A DNA stretch of 64,000 nucleotides from Glandiceps talaboti (GCF_964340395.1 NC_135562.1:11839543-11903542); one strand, 5' to 3'. Shown: positions 1 through 26,328, numbered from the stretch's first letter. Numbers and translations: made by a program. The notes: generated by a model not told the origin, from the letters alone.

Positions 1-84
1 TGAACAGAGCAGAGCAGAGTAGAGAGCAGAGACGTTCAGACCAGAGCAGAGCAGAGCAGAGCAGAGCAGAGCAGAGCAGAGCAG
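1..84. repeat. (GCAGA)n microsatellite
   Basis: Pentanucleotide agcag repeats running off the left edge of the window. Confidence 0.85.
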
Positions 85-200
85 GGGAATTACAAACAAG
101 GCATGCCTTGTTAATTTTTCTTGGCAAGTTCACGTTTTCGAGGCAGGTTTTGTGTTGTTATCAACAATTTTTTTTACAGAGTTCATGAAGTTTCCCTTAC

Positions 201-282
201 CTTCTAAACAGATATATAATGACCAGTGTGATAATTATAACTATTACAAGGAAAACAGCTGTGACAGCTCCAGCAATCGTCC
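201..282 (-). CDS. Receptor A exon 7: transmembrane segment
   Basis: Acceptor ttctctag|GG, donor AGAAG|gtaag. It encodes a helix beginning TIAGAVTAVFLVIV and continuing with Ile, Leu and Val residues up to a stop-transfer pair of arginines. The exon ends in phase 2, as do the transmembrane exons of receptors B and C. The cytoplasmic part is outside the window. Confidence 0.8.
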
Positions 283-3200
283 CTAGAGAAACAAAATGAT
301 ATAAAGACTAACAAAAAGAACAATCGGCATTGTTTGATTTCTGAAGTGGAAAGGAGGAAAGCTGGATGATCTACGTTTAATTTACAATGGCAACATAAAG
401 TTATCCTCGATCGTAACGAAACCCATCCTGTACATGTGTCTCAACGAGGCAGTGATTCTTATCATTCCCGCAATACACTGCTCTGTGATGGTGTAATTAG
501 AGACATGAATTATATCAACCTACGCATCAAACTCAAGATTTGATATAAAGTGAAGGACATTTCTTCAATCACACAACAAATTGTAAATTGTGTATTTGAA
601 CTTGGGACAAGGTCAAAGGATATTCTAGGCTAGAAACCGTCCAGGACATACATACATACATACATACATACATACATACATACATACATACATACATACA
701 TACATACATACATACATACATACATACATACGTACATACGTACATACATACATACATACATACGTACATACCGGTACGTACATACATACATACATACATA
801 CATACATACGTACATACGTACATACGTACATACATACATACATACATACATACATACATACATACACACATACACACATACATACATATAGCTGCATACA
901 TACATACATACATACATACATACATACATACATACATACATACATACCGGCACTAGTACTACCAGTTCTAGCAGTCGTATCTCCTTCGTATCCAAGTTTG
1001 GTTGTTGATGCCATCTCAGTAGGTTTCGTCACTGAATAATATGAGAATTATGTCAATGTAGCATGGTAAGATTTTAATTCAGCAGCGAGCCAGTTGCGAA
1101 CTGAATTCCCCCTAGAAGTACAATAGCCTGAAGCCATGCAGTCCTGTATCTGCACAAGAAATTGTTATTACATTGAATGCTGACAGCTCCTAGTCCTGAC
1201 AAAACAATGAGACATCTGTCATAATAAAACTGAGAGCATTGTTTAGGCAAAAAATGTCTGTTTCGATCCGATAACATGACATCAGAAAATAGGTTAAGTA
1301 GGTCGGAATTCTGTTTTCTTTTTCTTCAAAAATTACTTCGAGCCCAAGATATGATACTCGTCGGTCACAATACACAGTTTGATGGGATATAAAAGAAGTA
1401 ATTGAAGACAGTTATAACTTATATAGACAAACAATAAGCATGCTGTATATTTGGCTTTTAATAGATTCAAATGTCCGGATGTCTCTAATATTATTTCTAG
1501 AGAATTTTTCATTTTAACCGAAAACATTTTTTAAGATGTGTGCGTATTGACATATACCCCAATCGTCGCGTTGTCATCACCTCTCTATCATTAGTTATGA
1601 AGTGGTTTGTGAGGAACTGAGTTTCTATGTTTATTTGATAAACAGTATGTACAAAAGTAGCGAAGCTCTAAGTTGCGGATTCCAGCTTCGAAACTGGCCA
1701 CTCTTAAGCTTACTATCCGATCATCAATGATGTCAAAAGGAAAACACAATATATTTATTACCTGAACATGAGGTCAGTGTTGTCCACTTGCTGTCTTCAT
1801 TACATACTTTCATGACATACATTGCATCACATAGTCGATCGAGGGTAATAATATCCCCTTCAAAGTATATATGGACCCTTGGCTTGAAATCTTCTTGAAT
1901 TTCCGGTGGCTTACACTTCGCAACACCTGAACAGTTTCACATTGACATGCAACTATTACTATAATATGTGGATATGGAAAGCTTCAGCTATATACGAAAG
2001 GTACCACAACAATCGGGCCGTGCCACTTAAGGTCACAATATGCTTAGCACGATGGTAAACTAATGCCTCCCATAATGAACAGAGAACATTGACCAGTTGT
2101 AAACTGCATGCCTTCTGTAAGGACAAAACGCTTTCGATTGATTAGTTTCAATTCACATCATTAAAATGCAAAATTCTGAGCTACCATCTCCAATACTGTT
2201 ATAGTATCTATTATATACATGATATATCCTTTAATTGAGATAATTCGTTAATAATACGTGTCCAAATGATTCGTATAAATGTAGAATTATTATATCGACA
2301 AGCTGTTATAGGACACAAGATCTGTGTCATCATCCTTTTGTGAACAAAAGTGCAATTATGACATTTGAAGCTTGCATTTTTAAAGACATTGAATACTAAC
2401 TATAAAAAAATCAACTATTCAAACGATTCAAAGTTTAACAGCTACATCAACAAGCACTGCAAAGTATTTATAAGTTGCTACCTATGTTCCGGTATATACC
2501 AATTTTGAAACTATATCAAATTTGAAGCTTGCATGTTTAAGATAATGTCTAACTACCAACAAATCATTGATTTGGCAAAATGACCCCACGTGAAAATATA
2601 CACCAAGAAGCTTGATAGGGTTCAATCGCTTTGTTATCATCGCTGTATCTATCAAATTGTATGAGATTTAAAAGCATGCATTCCAAAATATTGCCCAATT
2701 ACCAAAAATAATTGATTATGCAAAGTACTCATTAAAATTGAAAGCTGCATCTAGATCTGTTTCATCCTCCTCTATGTTAACACATTCGTTTTGTTACAAA
2801 ATTATATATTATGTATTCCTAAGATATTGCCTATAAATCGTTAATTATAGTATGCATATTCTCGTAAATAGTTTAATTTGATTTGATTTGATTTGATTTG
2901 AATCAACCATTTTAAAGAAAATGATGACACAGCCAGACAGACAGACAGACATCGCCATTTTATAACCTCCCCTTACGGGAGGTAAGAGTATCCCCGATCT
3001 CAAAATGCGACACACGAAAAAAGTCTCGTCCATCACTACTTCGAAAAATTTGAAAACAATGCTTCATTGAACTTGCAAAACTTACCAACGTATCGAATGA
3101 AGAAGAACGACGAATCGCGTGTTGATCTTGGGTGTCTTTGTTGTTGTGCCATACGTACAGTGAGCCTGTTTGTGTCCCAATCTTTCTGACTTCCTTCCCA

Positions 3201-4803
3201 TGATTGGTCAACGACGGTAGTGACGTCATCGTCGTATTTAATAATTTCCAGTTGATCTTCTTGACGGAGGTCGATCATAACGAAAGTAAGTCTTACACCT
3301 TTCTGCAACACATCTGGCATTACTATCTGCCAACTCCCCGTTGAGTTTTCTGGAGGACCACCGGGAACAACTGGCCATGATAAGAACCCTTCTTGGGATT
3401 CTGAAAAATATCCTCCCATAGTCCCTATGGTAGCAGAACACGATCTCAACATAATAAGTGGTTTTAAACAATCACGAATGATGTAAAAATGATCATTGGG
3501 AGAATTTTTGCCTGGCATAGTGTTGGTGTCTTGTAAATGATCGGATGTATGCTTATATCAACATAACTTTACTCTGATATGTAAATGTTTCACTCCCCAT
3601 AAACATACATAATTACTGCTTTGATTGACCATTATTATTTCCCCTGTTCAAATAATATCACGAACAGTCATTTCCGTCTATTTCATATACTTTTGTTTAC
3701 ATCAATGATACGAGATTTAGTTGCTCACATGATTCATTGTATGATTATAACATTTACTTACTTTTATATACACTGGCGATGTCCTCAGTTCCACCACAAA
3801 AAGTTCGTTTAGTTAGATCCCCATGACATGGACTATTACAATATCCAGGGGTGAGTTGTCTCCAGCTTTCAGTCATAGTACGAAAATGGTTAGTATCCCA
3901 ACACGTGCATTTACTCCCCTTGCTAAGGGCTGCATAGTGGCGTGCACCACAAAATTCTAAACAGGAGTCGATTGTTACATCCTGGCATAGCTCAAAACTA
4001 TCAGCAGTACTAGTGGTAATATCATTATTGTCATTGTAACTGGTGTCGTAGCTCATAGCAATATCACTGGCATCTCCTTCTTCTTCAAAATCGTCACTAT
4101 CATTATCACCACCACCACCACCACCACCACCAGCAGCAACATCGTCAGCACTTTCACCTTCATCAACATCGCCCTCTACACCGGCATCATTGGGAGTAAT
4201 ACGATCAAAAGGAATGTCGTTGCATCGTGCGAAAGTCGGTCGAGACACAGTACCATCCATCAACTCAAAACAACCTACATATCCAGGAACTGCGAATAAA
4301 AACCAAGAATCTGGCTTGAGCTTAACATGTAAAATTTGAAGTTTAATGAGTGAGTTCATTAATGCAGTAACTGTTTTTTTTAATTTCATTTTTCAAATAC
4401 CAAATTTCAAATCTAATATATATTTCAGTGAAAAACTTACAGTTACACCGAACCCCGACTTCTCCTCGGACACTTGATGAACTCTCACCACATCTGACTT
4501 TTGCCTGTTCATATGGACAGTCCCCAAGATGCAACTCATTGCCTCTGCATGTAAAATCATTCTCAATGAAGGGAAATGGTTCCTCTTCTAGTCCTGGGGG
4601 AATACTGATACTTTCCATGTACATTACTGCGCCATTGTTATAGCCTTGGATTGGCGAAAATCACAAATAAATTGAAAAGTACAAACGTTTTTAGAAAGAG
4701 TGTTTGAACATAAACACAGGCACACGCACATGCATTTGTTGATGTTATCACTGCTACCTTCCGTAAAGAAAGCCTCCGTTATGCTTTCGTCTGTCTGTCT
4801 GTA

Positions 4804-4854
<51 letters not shown>

Positions 4855-4899
4855 ATGTATGTATGTATGTATGTATGTATGTATGTATGTATGTCTGTA

Positions 4900-4938
<39 letters not shown>

Positions 4939-7346
4939 GTATGTGTGTATTAAGAATATAAGCTAAACATTCACATACTTTACACATGCAATGATGAGAC
5001 AGCACACGTGTACTACAAAGCTTGTTGGTGTATCTTTTGACTTTAATGAAAAATTGCATAATTAATTATTCCGGTTATTAGGCAATATGTTAAGAATGCA
5101 ATCTTCAACTTTCATATAATCCGACACATATTGCACAATTAATGATTTTTTTAATAATTTAAATTAAAAATGAGTTTGGTAATTAAGGTAATTATCTCAT
5201 GAATGCAAACTTTAAATTGCATGTAATGTGGTACATGCCTTAATGATAACAATTATAATATGCATACATCCGATATAGTTTGATGATATATTATTTTAAT
5301 TTCATTGAGTAATTTACATCAATAGGGTTTTTTTTGTAATGGTACAATCTCAATGTGGTATATGCAATGGGTGATGACAATATATATAGGAACAATATTC
5401 AGTTTACATCTGGTCCGCATGGTATTCCTCTAGTAGGTGTACTGTGTATACCAAAACGAAACACTGAATCGTTAATTCTTTCATTTGTAATTGTCTGGTT
5501 CGCGGAACGTAATCTTAACAGTGTCAGAGAAGACTATTTCAAGATATCTCACCAAGTTCTCGACATGCAACTTCAGCGTTCTCAAAAGTCCATCCATCAC
5601 TACAAACAACATGCCATTGGTCGTCAATCAGTAATTGCAGTTGTCCCGCAAAAGGATGTTCTCCTCCACGGAGTCTAATCTTGTGTTCTACTAATATACG
5701 AATATGTAAAGTGGTAAAAGAACCTTTTCTGTTAAATCGTCCGACAGTTTTGAGTACTCTTCAGGGGTGTGTTCGATTATGCTTCCCCGGGGAGCCTCAG
5801 ACCAGGGTTACTGACGTCACTTGGGCAACTCGGGTCGTGTGAAAATCGAACGTATTTTACTGCATTTGGGGTACCCCTGGGAGCCTATAATTAAATCTGT
5901 GATTCATTATAAATAATTTGGTCCGTCTTTCCAAAATATTTAGACAATTTGAAGTGAAAAATTATTTCCTCACTAAATGTGGAAAGATATCCTCAAAATA
6001 CGGTATAATTCTTACGGAATTGATAACAATAACTAATCACATGTCGTCCCCATCTTGGATCAAGTCAGGTCAGGTCAATCCCCAAGCTGCCCCGGATGTA
6101 GTAATCGAACGCAACTTGGGGCAACTTTAGGTGCCTCGAGGCACCCTGGGTTGCATAATCGAACGCACCCCAGGTGCCAGCGGCCTAGGCGGCCTGCTCC
6201 GTCACGGTCTTAAGGGTTAGGCTGGTGCTTGAGGGCGCCCGTCAAGGCGTACCTTACAGACTACGAAATACCGGAGTGTCTCGTTTGGGGCTCTCGTTAA
6301 AAAATTGAATAATAGAGGAATCTTCAGGTCTCAATGAGTGGGCTTTGATACACTACAATCTAGGATCAATCTGATTAAAATCCTATGTAGTGGTTGGCTA
6401 TTTGTTCAACTGCTATATTACCTTCCGACTACGGCTTTTGGGTGCGTTTCATGTTCTTGGTGTATCACTAAATCTGAACATTACTTGTCAATGAGAATTT
6501 GTCAGATGTAGGGACAGGTAATAGAACTGAAATACAGTTGACTACTGCAGTCCATCACATTGTTAAATCCCACTGATTGCAACTGGAGTATCATTTTTCG
6601 ATCTGACAACCACAATTACTGACAACTGTTAAAATACATATAATTAGACATTGTACATGTTAACTAGTGTTTTTTGTTATCCATATTAAAGTGGTACAGA
6701 CACGGTGATCGCCGTTGGTGGCGCTGATTTGATGCGATACTGATCAGGGAGTGCGAATAAGTTATTGTACTTAACAAACCATTTTGTTAAAAAAACATTC
6801 CAGTCGCAGCTTGTGAACTTTAAACTTTGACATAGTTTGAGGTCATTACTCTTGTCTTTGTACTTTACTAAATTTATTAGCAACTCGATTTGCTTGTAAT
6901 CACGGGTAGTAGTATTTATGGTACTACTTCTACAGTGATTCTGGATCGTTCTAAAATCAATTTATGAAAATATCAAGACGATAACGTGGCATTTAGTTGA
7001 AGACTTTCAGCTAAAGGTCAAAGGTGAATTCAACAGAGTTGATACTTGATAACTAGACTACATTGTATACTTCGAATCGAGCTAACAAGTAAAACCCATG
7101 ACAAATAGATGTACGCCTGACGCCTCCATAGTATAAGAGATCGACAATGGTGTGAAAGTAGCGATAAATTACACTTTCTGCATTCATTGCACCACACACT
7201 AAAGGCTGTGCACCACAATAGAAAATAATCTCGGTTAGAGAGTTTAAAGAGAGTTCGACTCACGTACCTGAATTGACGACTGTGACAGTCATAAACAACA
7301 CAGTCAGACACAAGTAACCATAACTTTTGATGAGATAATGAGACAT
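201..7346 (-). CDS. Receptor A: SRCR-WSC-CUB-CCP transmembrane protein, 3' end outside window
   Basis: Seven spliced exons on the minus strand: 7346-7268, 5690-5553, 4644-4441, 4289-3762, 3511-3086, 1926-1762, 282-201. All junctions are GT..AG and phase 1; the last visible exon ends in phase 2. The joined frame gives about 540 residues: a hydrophobic signal peptide (1-26), one SRCR domain split over two exons, a WSC domain carrying a long acidic/glycine insert, a CUB domain, one CCP/sushi domain and a transmembrane helix. The cytoplasmic exons lie beyond position 1. The domain order resembles Kremen proteins (kringle-WSC-CUB) with SRCR in place of kringle and a CCP added. It is probably a cell-surface recognition receptor; the ligand is unknown. 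The least certain boundary is the 5' edge of the CUB exon. Confidence 0.82.
648..946. repeat. (CATA)n microsatellite
   Basis: Tetranucleotide tract with some cgta and caca variants, in the CCP-to-TM intron of receptor A. All frames through it stay open, giving false repetitive ORFs. The rest of 283-1761 shows no exon that I can support. Confidence 0.9.
1762..1926 (-). CDS. Receptor A exon 6: CCP/sushi domain
   Basis: 165 nt, phase 1 on both sides, acceptor ctgttcag and donor TTCAG|gtaataa. The translation has CKPPEI, FEGD, RLC and a late SKW..LTSC, the CxxP...G...C...W...C plan of a complement-control-protein module. A non-functional exon of exactly the same length and start sequence occurs at 63598-63762. 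Confidence 0.8.
2092..2984 (-). mobile_element. Minisatellite-bearing interspersed element, copy 1
   Basis: In minus orientation: end motif ttacctcccgtaagg (2984 side), (TGTC)n tract, then degenerate units of about 147 bp containing gcaaatt/aattaatgat blocks, ending ccttacagaaggcatgcag at 2092. Lies in the CUB-CCP intron of receptor A. Confidence 0.65.
3086..3511 (-). CDS. Receptor A exon 5: CUB domain
   Basis: The translation shows CSATIGTMGGYFSES, then WQIVMP, VRLTFVMIDL and LEIIKYDD, a CUB-type pattern. The donor ACGTTG|gtaag leaves phase 1 and joins the CCP exon in frame. The acceptor is uncertain. I chose ccag|GC at 3511 because it gives the required phase 1 and keeps the first CUB cysteine; an alternative atag|GG about 70 nt downstream also fits the phase but loses that cysteine. 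Confidence 0.75.
3762..4289 (-). CDS. Receptor A exon 4: WSC domain with acidic/glycine insert
   Basis: Begins PGYVGCFEL and ends with CLEFCGARHYAALSKG, KCTCWD, C-x3-C and FCGG...SVYK, the cysteine and glycine framework of a WSC domain (also found in Kremen and polycystin-1). Between the first and second parts, after CNDIPF, lies an insert of about 70 residues rich in D/E with a run of eight glycines and S/T-rich stretches. Acceptor ttattcgcag|TT is strong; the donor is AAAA|gtaag. Length 528 nt, phase 1 on both sides. Confidence 0.82.
4441..4644 (-). CDS. Receptor A exon 3: SRCR domain, C-terminal half
   Basis: Encodes YNNGAV, then DFTCRGNELHLGDCPYEQ and GEVGVRC, the typical second half of SRCR (CxGxE..L..C...C....VGVxC). 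With exon 2 the domain has six cysteines, the group A pattern. Length 204 nt, phase 1 on both sides. Confidence 0.85.
4755..5414 (+). mobile_element. Minisatellite-bearing interspersed element, copy 2
   Basis: Begins taccttccgtaaag, followed by a (TGTC)n/(TATG)n tract 4787-4937 and roughly 147-bp units, ending cagtttacatctggt. Lies in the intron that splits the SRCR domain of receptor A. Confidence 0.6.
5553..5690 (-). CDS. Receptor A exon 2: SRCR domain, N-terminal half
   Basis: The translation contains IRLRGG, then WHVVCSDGWTFENAEVACRE, matching the first half of an SRCR domain (VRLxGG...W..VC...W....A.VxCRxLG). Acceptor atattag|TA and donor CTTG|gtgaga keep phase 1 on both sides. The codon split at the donor completes the expected glycine of CRxLG with exon 3. 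The signal peptide exon joins in frame. Confidence 0.85.
5764..6171. mobile_element. MITE with 19-bp terminal inverted repeats
   Basis: Left end GGGGTGTGTTCGATTATGC (5764-5782) and right end the inverse of GGGGTGCGTTCGATTATGC (6153-6171), one mismatch. Further internal inverted copies of ttcgattac and ccccggg-type blocks occur. About 408 bp, no coding capacity, in intron 1 of receptor A. CAG flanks the ends on both sides, a possible target duplication. Confidence 0.7.
7268..7346 (-). CDS. Receptor A exon 1: signal peptide
   Basis: ATG at 7346-7344, then 26 codons with a hydrophobic core (YLCLTVLFMTVTVV) typical of a cleaved signal peptide. The donor CAG|gtacgtg leaves the frame in phase 1. 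The region upstream of the ATG is conserved in a relic near 27540-27790, which supports this as the real first coding exon. Confidence 0.8.
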
Positions 7347-7949
7347 TGTCGATCTTACACACTTCAGTTTTGTTCGCCGGGACACATGAACAGGTAGTGG
7401 TGAGACATCGACGACATTGCTGACGTCTGTGTTGTTTGTGAAAATAAAGGGAGTATCAGTTCCGTAAATGCGGTCACAATTTGCCTTTCAAATGCAAATA
7501 TGGTACCTCGTCGCGTTGTAGGGACTAAAACTGGAGTGATTAAAACCGCAGGTGCTTTCTGACTAAACAACACCACAAGTTCCGTCCTGTATTCTGATAT
7601 GAAGGTAAACATCGAAAGTGGTATCATCAATTCAGAATCAGAATCAATATGTTGAATCGAATCGAGCTAACAAGAATCAGAATCAATACGCTAATTACCA
7701 ATACTGGTAAATAATCATCCGAAGAGGAGGGCGAAACACTTTGTCGCATTGCATGGATGCCTTGAAGACATCCATCTATCCAGATGTGACCAAATTATAG
7801 TCTAGTTTGTTCCAGTTTGTGATTGTTCTTGGAAAAAACGAGTCCTTGTAAATTTCTGTATTTGAGTGCGATATTTGAAAGCAGCTAGAGTTGTTTGTCA
7901 TGTACTTTTCCACAGGGTTGCTATGTTAGTAGTCAGCAAAGTTCCTGGG

Positions 7950-8270
7950 TTTGATTGTTGGCTTTGGTCTTTGTGATATGAATCTCATGGTGTATAGCTG
8001 GTATTAGGCCTCGAGCAACTTTAAACAAGAATGTGAGGCGGAGTTCTCTTCTCCTCTTTCCTGTAGTGGCCGGATGTCATTTTCTTTGAACATTTTGTTG
8101 ATACTGTCTGGTTTTCTGTATGTGTAGTTTTTTTATTTGTAATCAATCTTAATGTTTGTCTTTGTATACGGTCTAGTTTGTCTATGTGTGCTTGTGTGAA
8201 TGGCACCGTATTCAATGGTTGATCTGACGAGTGAGATGTATGCTGTTATTCTACAGGGTTTACTACAGAG
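7950..8270 (-). pseudogene. Decayed LINE reverse transcriptase C-terminal fragment
   Basis: The minus strand encodes ITAYISLVRSTIEYGA, then after a frame change HIDKLDRIQRQTLRLIT, then after another break KVARGLIPAI. This order is typical of the C-terminal end of non-LTR retrotransposon reverse transcriptases. The frame is broken several times, so this is dead mobile DNA between receptors A and B. Confidence 0.6.
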
Positions 8271-9265
8271 TTTATTACGTCATTGAAAAGACGAAATGGC
8301 TATAAAAAATCTGATATCGTCATCGGAACATGTACACAGCAAGATCTATAACTTGATCTGCCAGTAGGATTATTGTATATATTCGTATGTACTCAAATGT
8401 GCACGACACTGAATGCCAGTGAGAACAAGCAACCGGCGTGGATAAACCAACCGGAATTAGGTCATTTGAGGTTGTCCACACACCCCTGCTATGGAAATCA
8501 AGTGGTCCGAAGAAACTGAAAAAGAAAAATCTGAAAAAATATTGTCAATTTAAAAAAAAAAAAAAATTAAAAAACACAATTTAAAAGATTTTTTTACAAT
8601 TTCAACTTTTTTCTTGAAAAATTTGAATGTTAACATGAAATATAAATTGATATTCCTTCGAAAAACTACAAAAATGTAGTATGTAACAAAGAAAAAGGCA
8701 AAAAAAACAATACAGCAAGAAAAAAGAATGATAGTTCTTGCCATACTATGATTTCGGAACGTTATTCTTGAAGAAATAGTGTTTCTTGGGATCTTTATAA
8801 AACACGGCACTTATTTATTCAATTGACAGGCTATAAAACTAATTATAATTTGAAGGTTTCCTGTGAACTTGAGAGTATTTGTACATTTTAAATGATTTAA
8901 TTTTACAAATGGTGATACATTCTCATTACTGTCACATATAAAGTCACTGTGATTTCAAATTTCAACATTAAGAGAATGAGTATGTAATATAACATTGTAC
9001 AGTTCTAATGTAATATATGACTTCTTTTCATTATGGCACTCGTATACTAGTATATATGGGGGGTGGGGGGTGAGGGGAGGGGGTTAAGGGTAGAGCTACT
9101 TTTTGTATATTTATTTGCCCTCTAAACTTGTACCATTATTTACTTTGGCCAGGGGTCAGACACGATTAGCATAGCTATTTTCTGACTCCTTTTATCCGAT
9201 CTAGTTTGCTTTTCCTGTATTTACGTTTGTATTGTACTTATTTTTGATCGGGTAATAAAATATAT

Positions 9266-9320
9266 ATATCATATCATATCATATCATATCATATCATATC
9301 ATATCATATCATATCATATC
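9266..9320. repeat. (ATATC)n tandem repeat
   Basis: About eleven copies of a pentanucleotide in the A-B intergenic region. Confidence 0.9.
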
Positions 9321-10311
9321 ATTATTGCTTGAGAGTGTGCTATGATACAAGGCGACGATTTTCTACCTACTGTATTTACTCCTTTTTGACCACTTCAGAC
9401 TGAAGTAATTAAAAAAAATCCTTTTAGCCACCGGGGTTTTCTTGATTTTCTGGATTCTGGTGATGCCGATCTTAAACTAGATGCTTGTATTTATTTAAAC
9501 TTCAGGCCATTTCCATTTCTCTCAACTGTTTTCTACTACCTCAATGAACCACAGTGGATGCACTAAGCAATTAGTTACCCTCATTACAAAGGGCAGGCAC
9601 TGATGTATGATGTAATTACCTTCCATCGACTAGACAAAATTGTCCTCCCACACAAAAGTCACATTTCTTATCTCGAACGACTCTCTGCACGAACGGTTTC
9701 GTTGGCTCCATCAGAATATAGCCCTGGGGCACTTCTGTTGGTCCAGGCAGTTTGTGTTACTTTGAATGTTTGACTCTTGCTGTAAACAAATACACGCCTA
9801 CATTATAACACAATCAAACCATTTTACAATGACGTTTTGTCACGTCACTTCACCTTTCAATCGACTAGAATCATAAAAATATCCTTCACTGAGAACTGAT
9901 AATTAATCAGTATCATTTTTTCAAAAATACTGAACCATTTACAATGCATGAAAATATAGTTGACAGATAGTAAAAGTGCTAGTTCTCTGTATACACTACA
10001 TAATGGTGAAATTCAACTATATGATGCTACATTTACCAATATATGCGTCACTGAACTTAGCCCACTATAGATTGTGGTCTGGAGTGTAAATATATATTGT
10101 GTTTTCTTCCCATTGTTGTGTAAACACTGGTTGTGTACTATTCGTGTGTCATGTCACGAGTGTGCATTCGTATTGTTCATTGACCTATTAGCATTTGAAA
10201 AGAGACCGTTTGACCTCATGCACTATTTTTAAAGTGATTCCATGTATAACCGTGTCATGCAGCGTTCAAAACTAAACGTTCTAGGATCCTAGGAGTGCCA
10301 GTCTATTTCCT

Positions 10312-10317
10312 TATAAA
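10312..10317 (+). promoter_or_regulatory. TATA-like box upstream of receptor B
   Basis: TATAAA in ccttataaacac, 93 nt before the ATG at 10405, compatible with a start site near 10340 and a short 5' UTR. Position only; no other support. Confidence 0.35.
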
Positions 10318-10404
10318 CACACATAAACAACTTGGACCGTCTGCCTTGTGTTCAGCATGTTCTATATCTGTCTAAATTGTGTCTATGACTGAGACTGGGG
10401 AGAA

Positions 10405-25104
<14,700 letters not shown>

Positions 25105-25159
25105 AAATGTGAAGCAAATTGTGACGTTTTATTTCAGGCAAATTTATTACAGCAAGTTA

Positions 25160-25345
25160 CAAATAAACTACCACTAGTACTGTCCATAAATAAACTACCA
25201 CTAGTACTGTCCGTAGATAAACTACCACTACTACTGTCCACAAATAAACTACCACCAGTACTGTCCGTAGATAAACTACCACTACTACTGTCCATAAATA
25301 AACTACCACTACTACTAGCCATAAATACACTATCACCTCTACTAT
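25160..25345. repeat. Receptor B 3' UTR minisatellite (about 27-30-bp unit)
   Basis: Repeats of ataaactaccactagtactg and a gtcc end, about six copies. Several copies contain AATAAA on the coding strand. Related units occur in inverse orientation at 29090-29200 after receptor C. Confidence 0.8.
25162..25167 (+). terminator. Candidate poly(A) signal of receptor B
   Basis: First AATAAA after the stop codon, 58 nt downstream, followed by more copies in the minisatellite. Confidence 0.45.
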
Positions 25346-25365
25346 ACATAAACTACCACAGATAT

Positions 25366-25445
25366 CCGAGGACTATAAATAAAGTATATACCAGATATCC
25401 GAGGACTATAAATATAGTATACACCAGATATCAGAGGGCTATAAA
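25366..25445. repeat. 33-bp tandem repeat 3' of receptor B
   Basis: About three copies of the inverse of the 28940-29090 unit, including the aggactataaat block. Confidence 0.8.
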
Positions 25446-26326
25446 TACAAAGCATAACAATAAGCAGTACAAACAGTAATAAGTAGACAACAGACACAGA
25501 AACACAGACGTCGACCAAATAGGCAATACCAGGTTAATGTATGTTCTGAAAAATGTTCATTATCCGTGTTATCCATAGACAAATTAAACATTTACTTTTC
25601 ACATGTAATGTAAAACTAATGTGCAAACTGTCCAATATTAATGGTACTCAGATCACAATAGTGACCACACTAAATGATGTATTGTAGTCGGTGTTATGTA
25701 CCTGTACTAGCCTTTACACCCTTTAGCTGTCAGTTCTGACACCGTGTTTGACAGGTACGGGATTAGCAACTCCGGAGTTGATATTGAAAGTTTGTGCAGC
25801 GGTTGATAGCCACTTCATTGCTGCTGGAGTCGTATCAGTAATGGACAGGGTGAGACAAGCTTGGATTTAGAATGATGTGAATCAGTTTGACCTTTGTAGT
25901 TGAAGTAAAACTATTCACCCTAAACTATTATATAGGGTCTAGATTAAAATACAACAAGCAAAATCAGAAATCAAATGTCTAAAGATGGAACGCAAGAGAC
26001 AGGACCCGAAACAAATAGTTGGTCAAAAGTACAAGGAGAACTTCATACTGAGTAACGAGTAGGAGTGAGTATTCAAAAACAAGTCTTACTACTCCACCAT
26101 TGATATAGTAAAGACTGGAGGAGCAGATCCCTGGTGCCATTCACAAGAAATGATGAACATTTACAGGAATGATAGAACTAGACTGAACATACGTTGTGTT
26201 GTTCAGCACTATAAGGCTGCTAAATCGCCAGGCGTTTGTGAATGTCATTTGGGTTATTTGTGTCGCGAATACAAGAAATTCCATACTCTGTGTGTGTGTC
26301 CCACCCGAATTTGTACATTGTTATCT

Positions 26327-26328
<2 letters not shown>

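Larger units (their letters stand above)
7347..10404. other. Divergent intergenic region between receptors A and B
   Basis: Holds the 5' flanks of A (minus) and B (plus), the LINE relic at about 7950-8270, A/T-rich sequence, a G-rich run near 9060 and an ATATC tandem repeat at 9266-9320. No further gene seen. Confidence 0.6.

Noticed and set aside
5355-5678. 107-codon plus-strand ORF
   Set aside because: The minus strand here encodes the first half of the SRCR domain with matching splice sites and phases; the plus frame is a shadow.
25134-25349. Minus-strand Ser-rich repeat protein (SSSGSLFMDS type)
   Set aside because: Antisense reading of the 3' UTR minisatellite of receptor B; no splice or start support.
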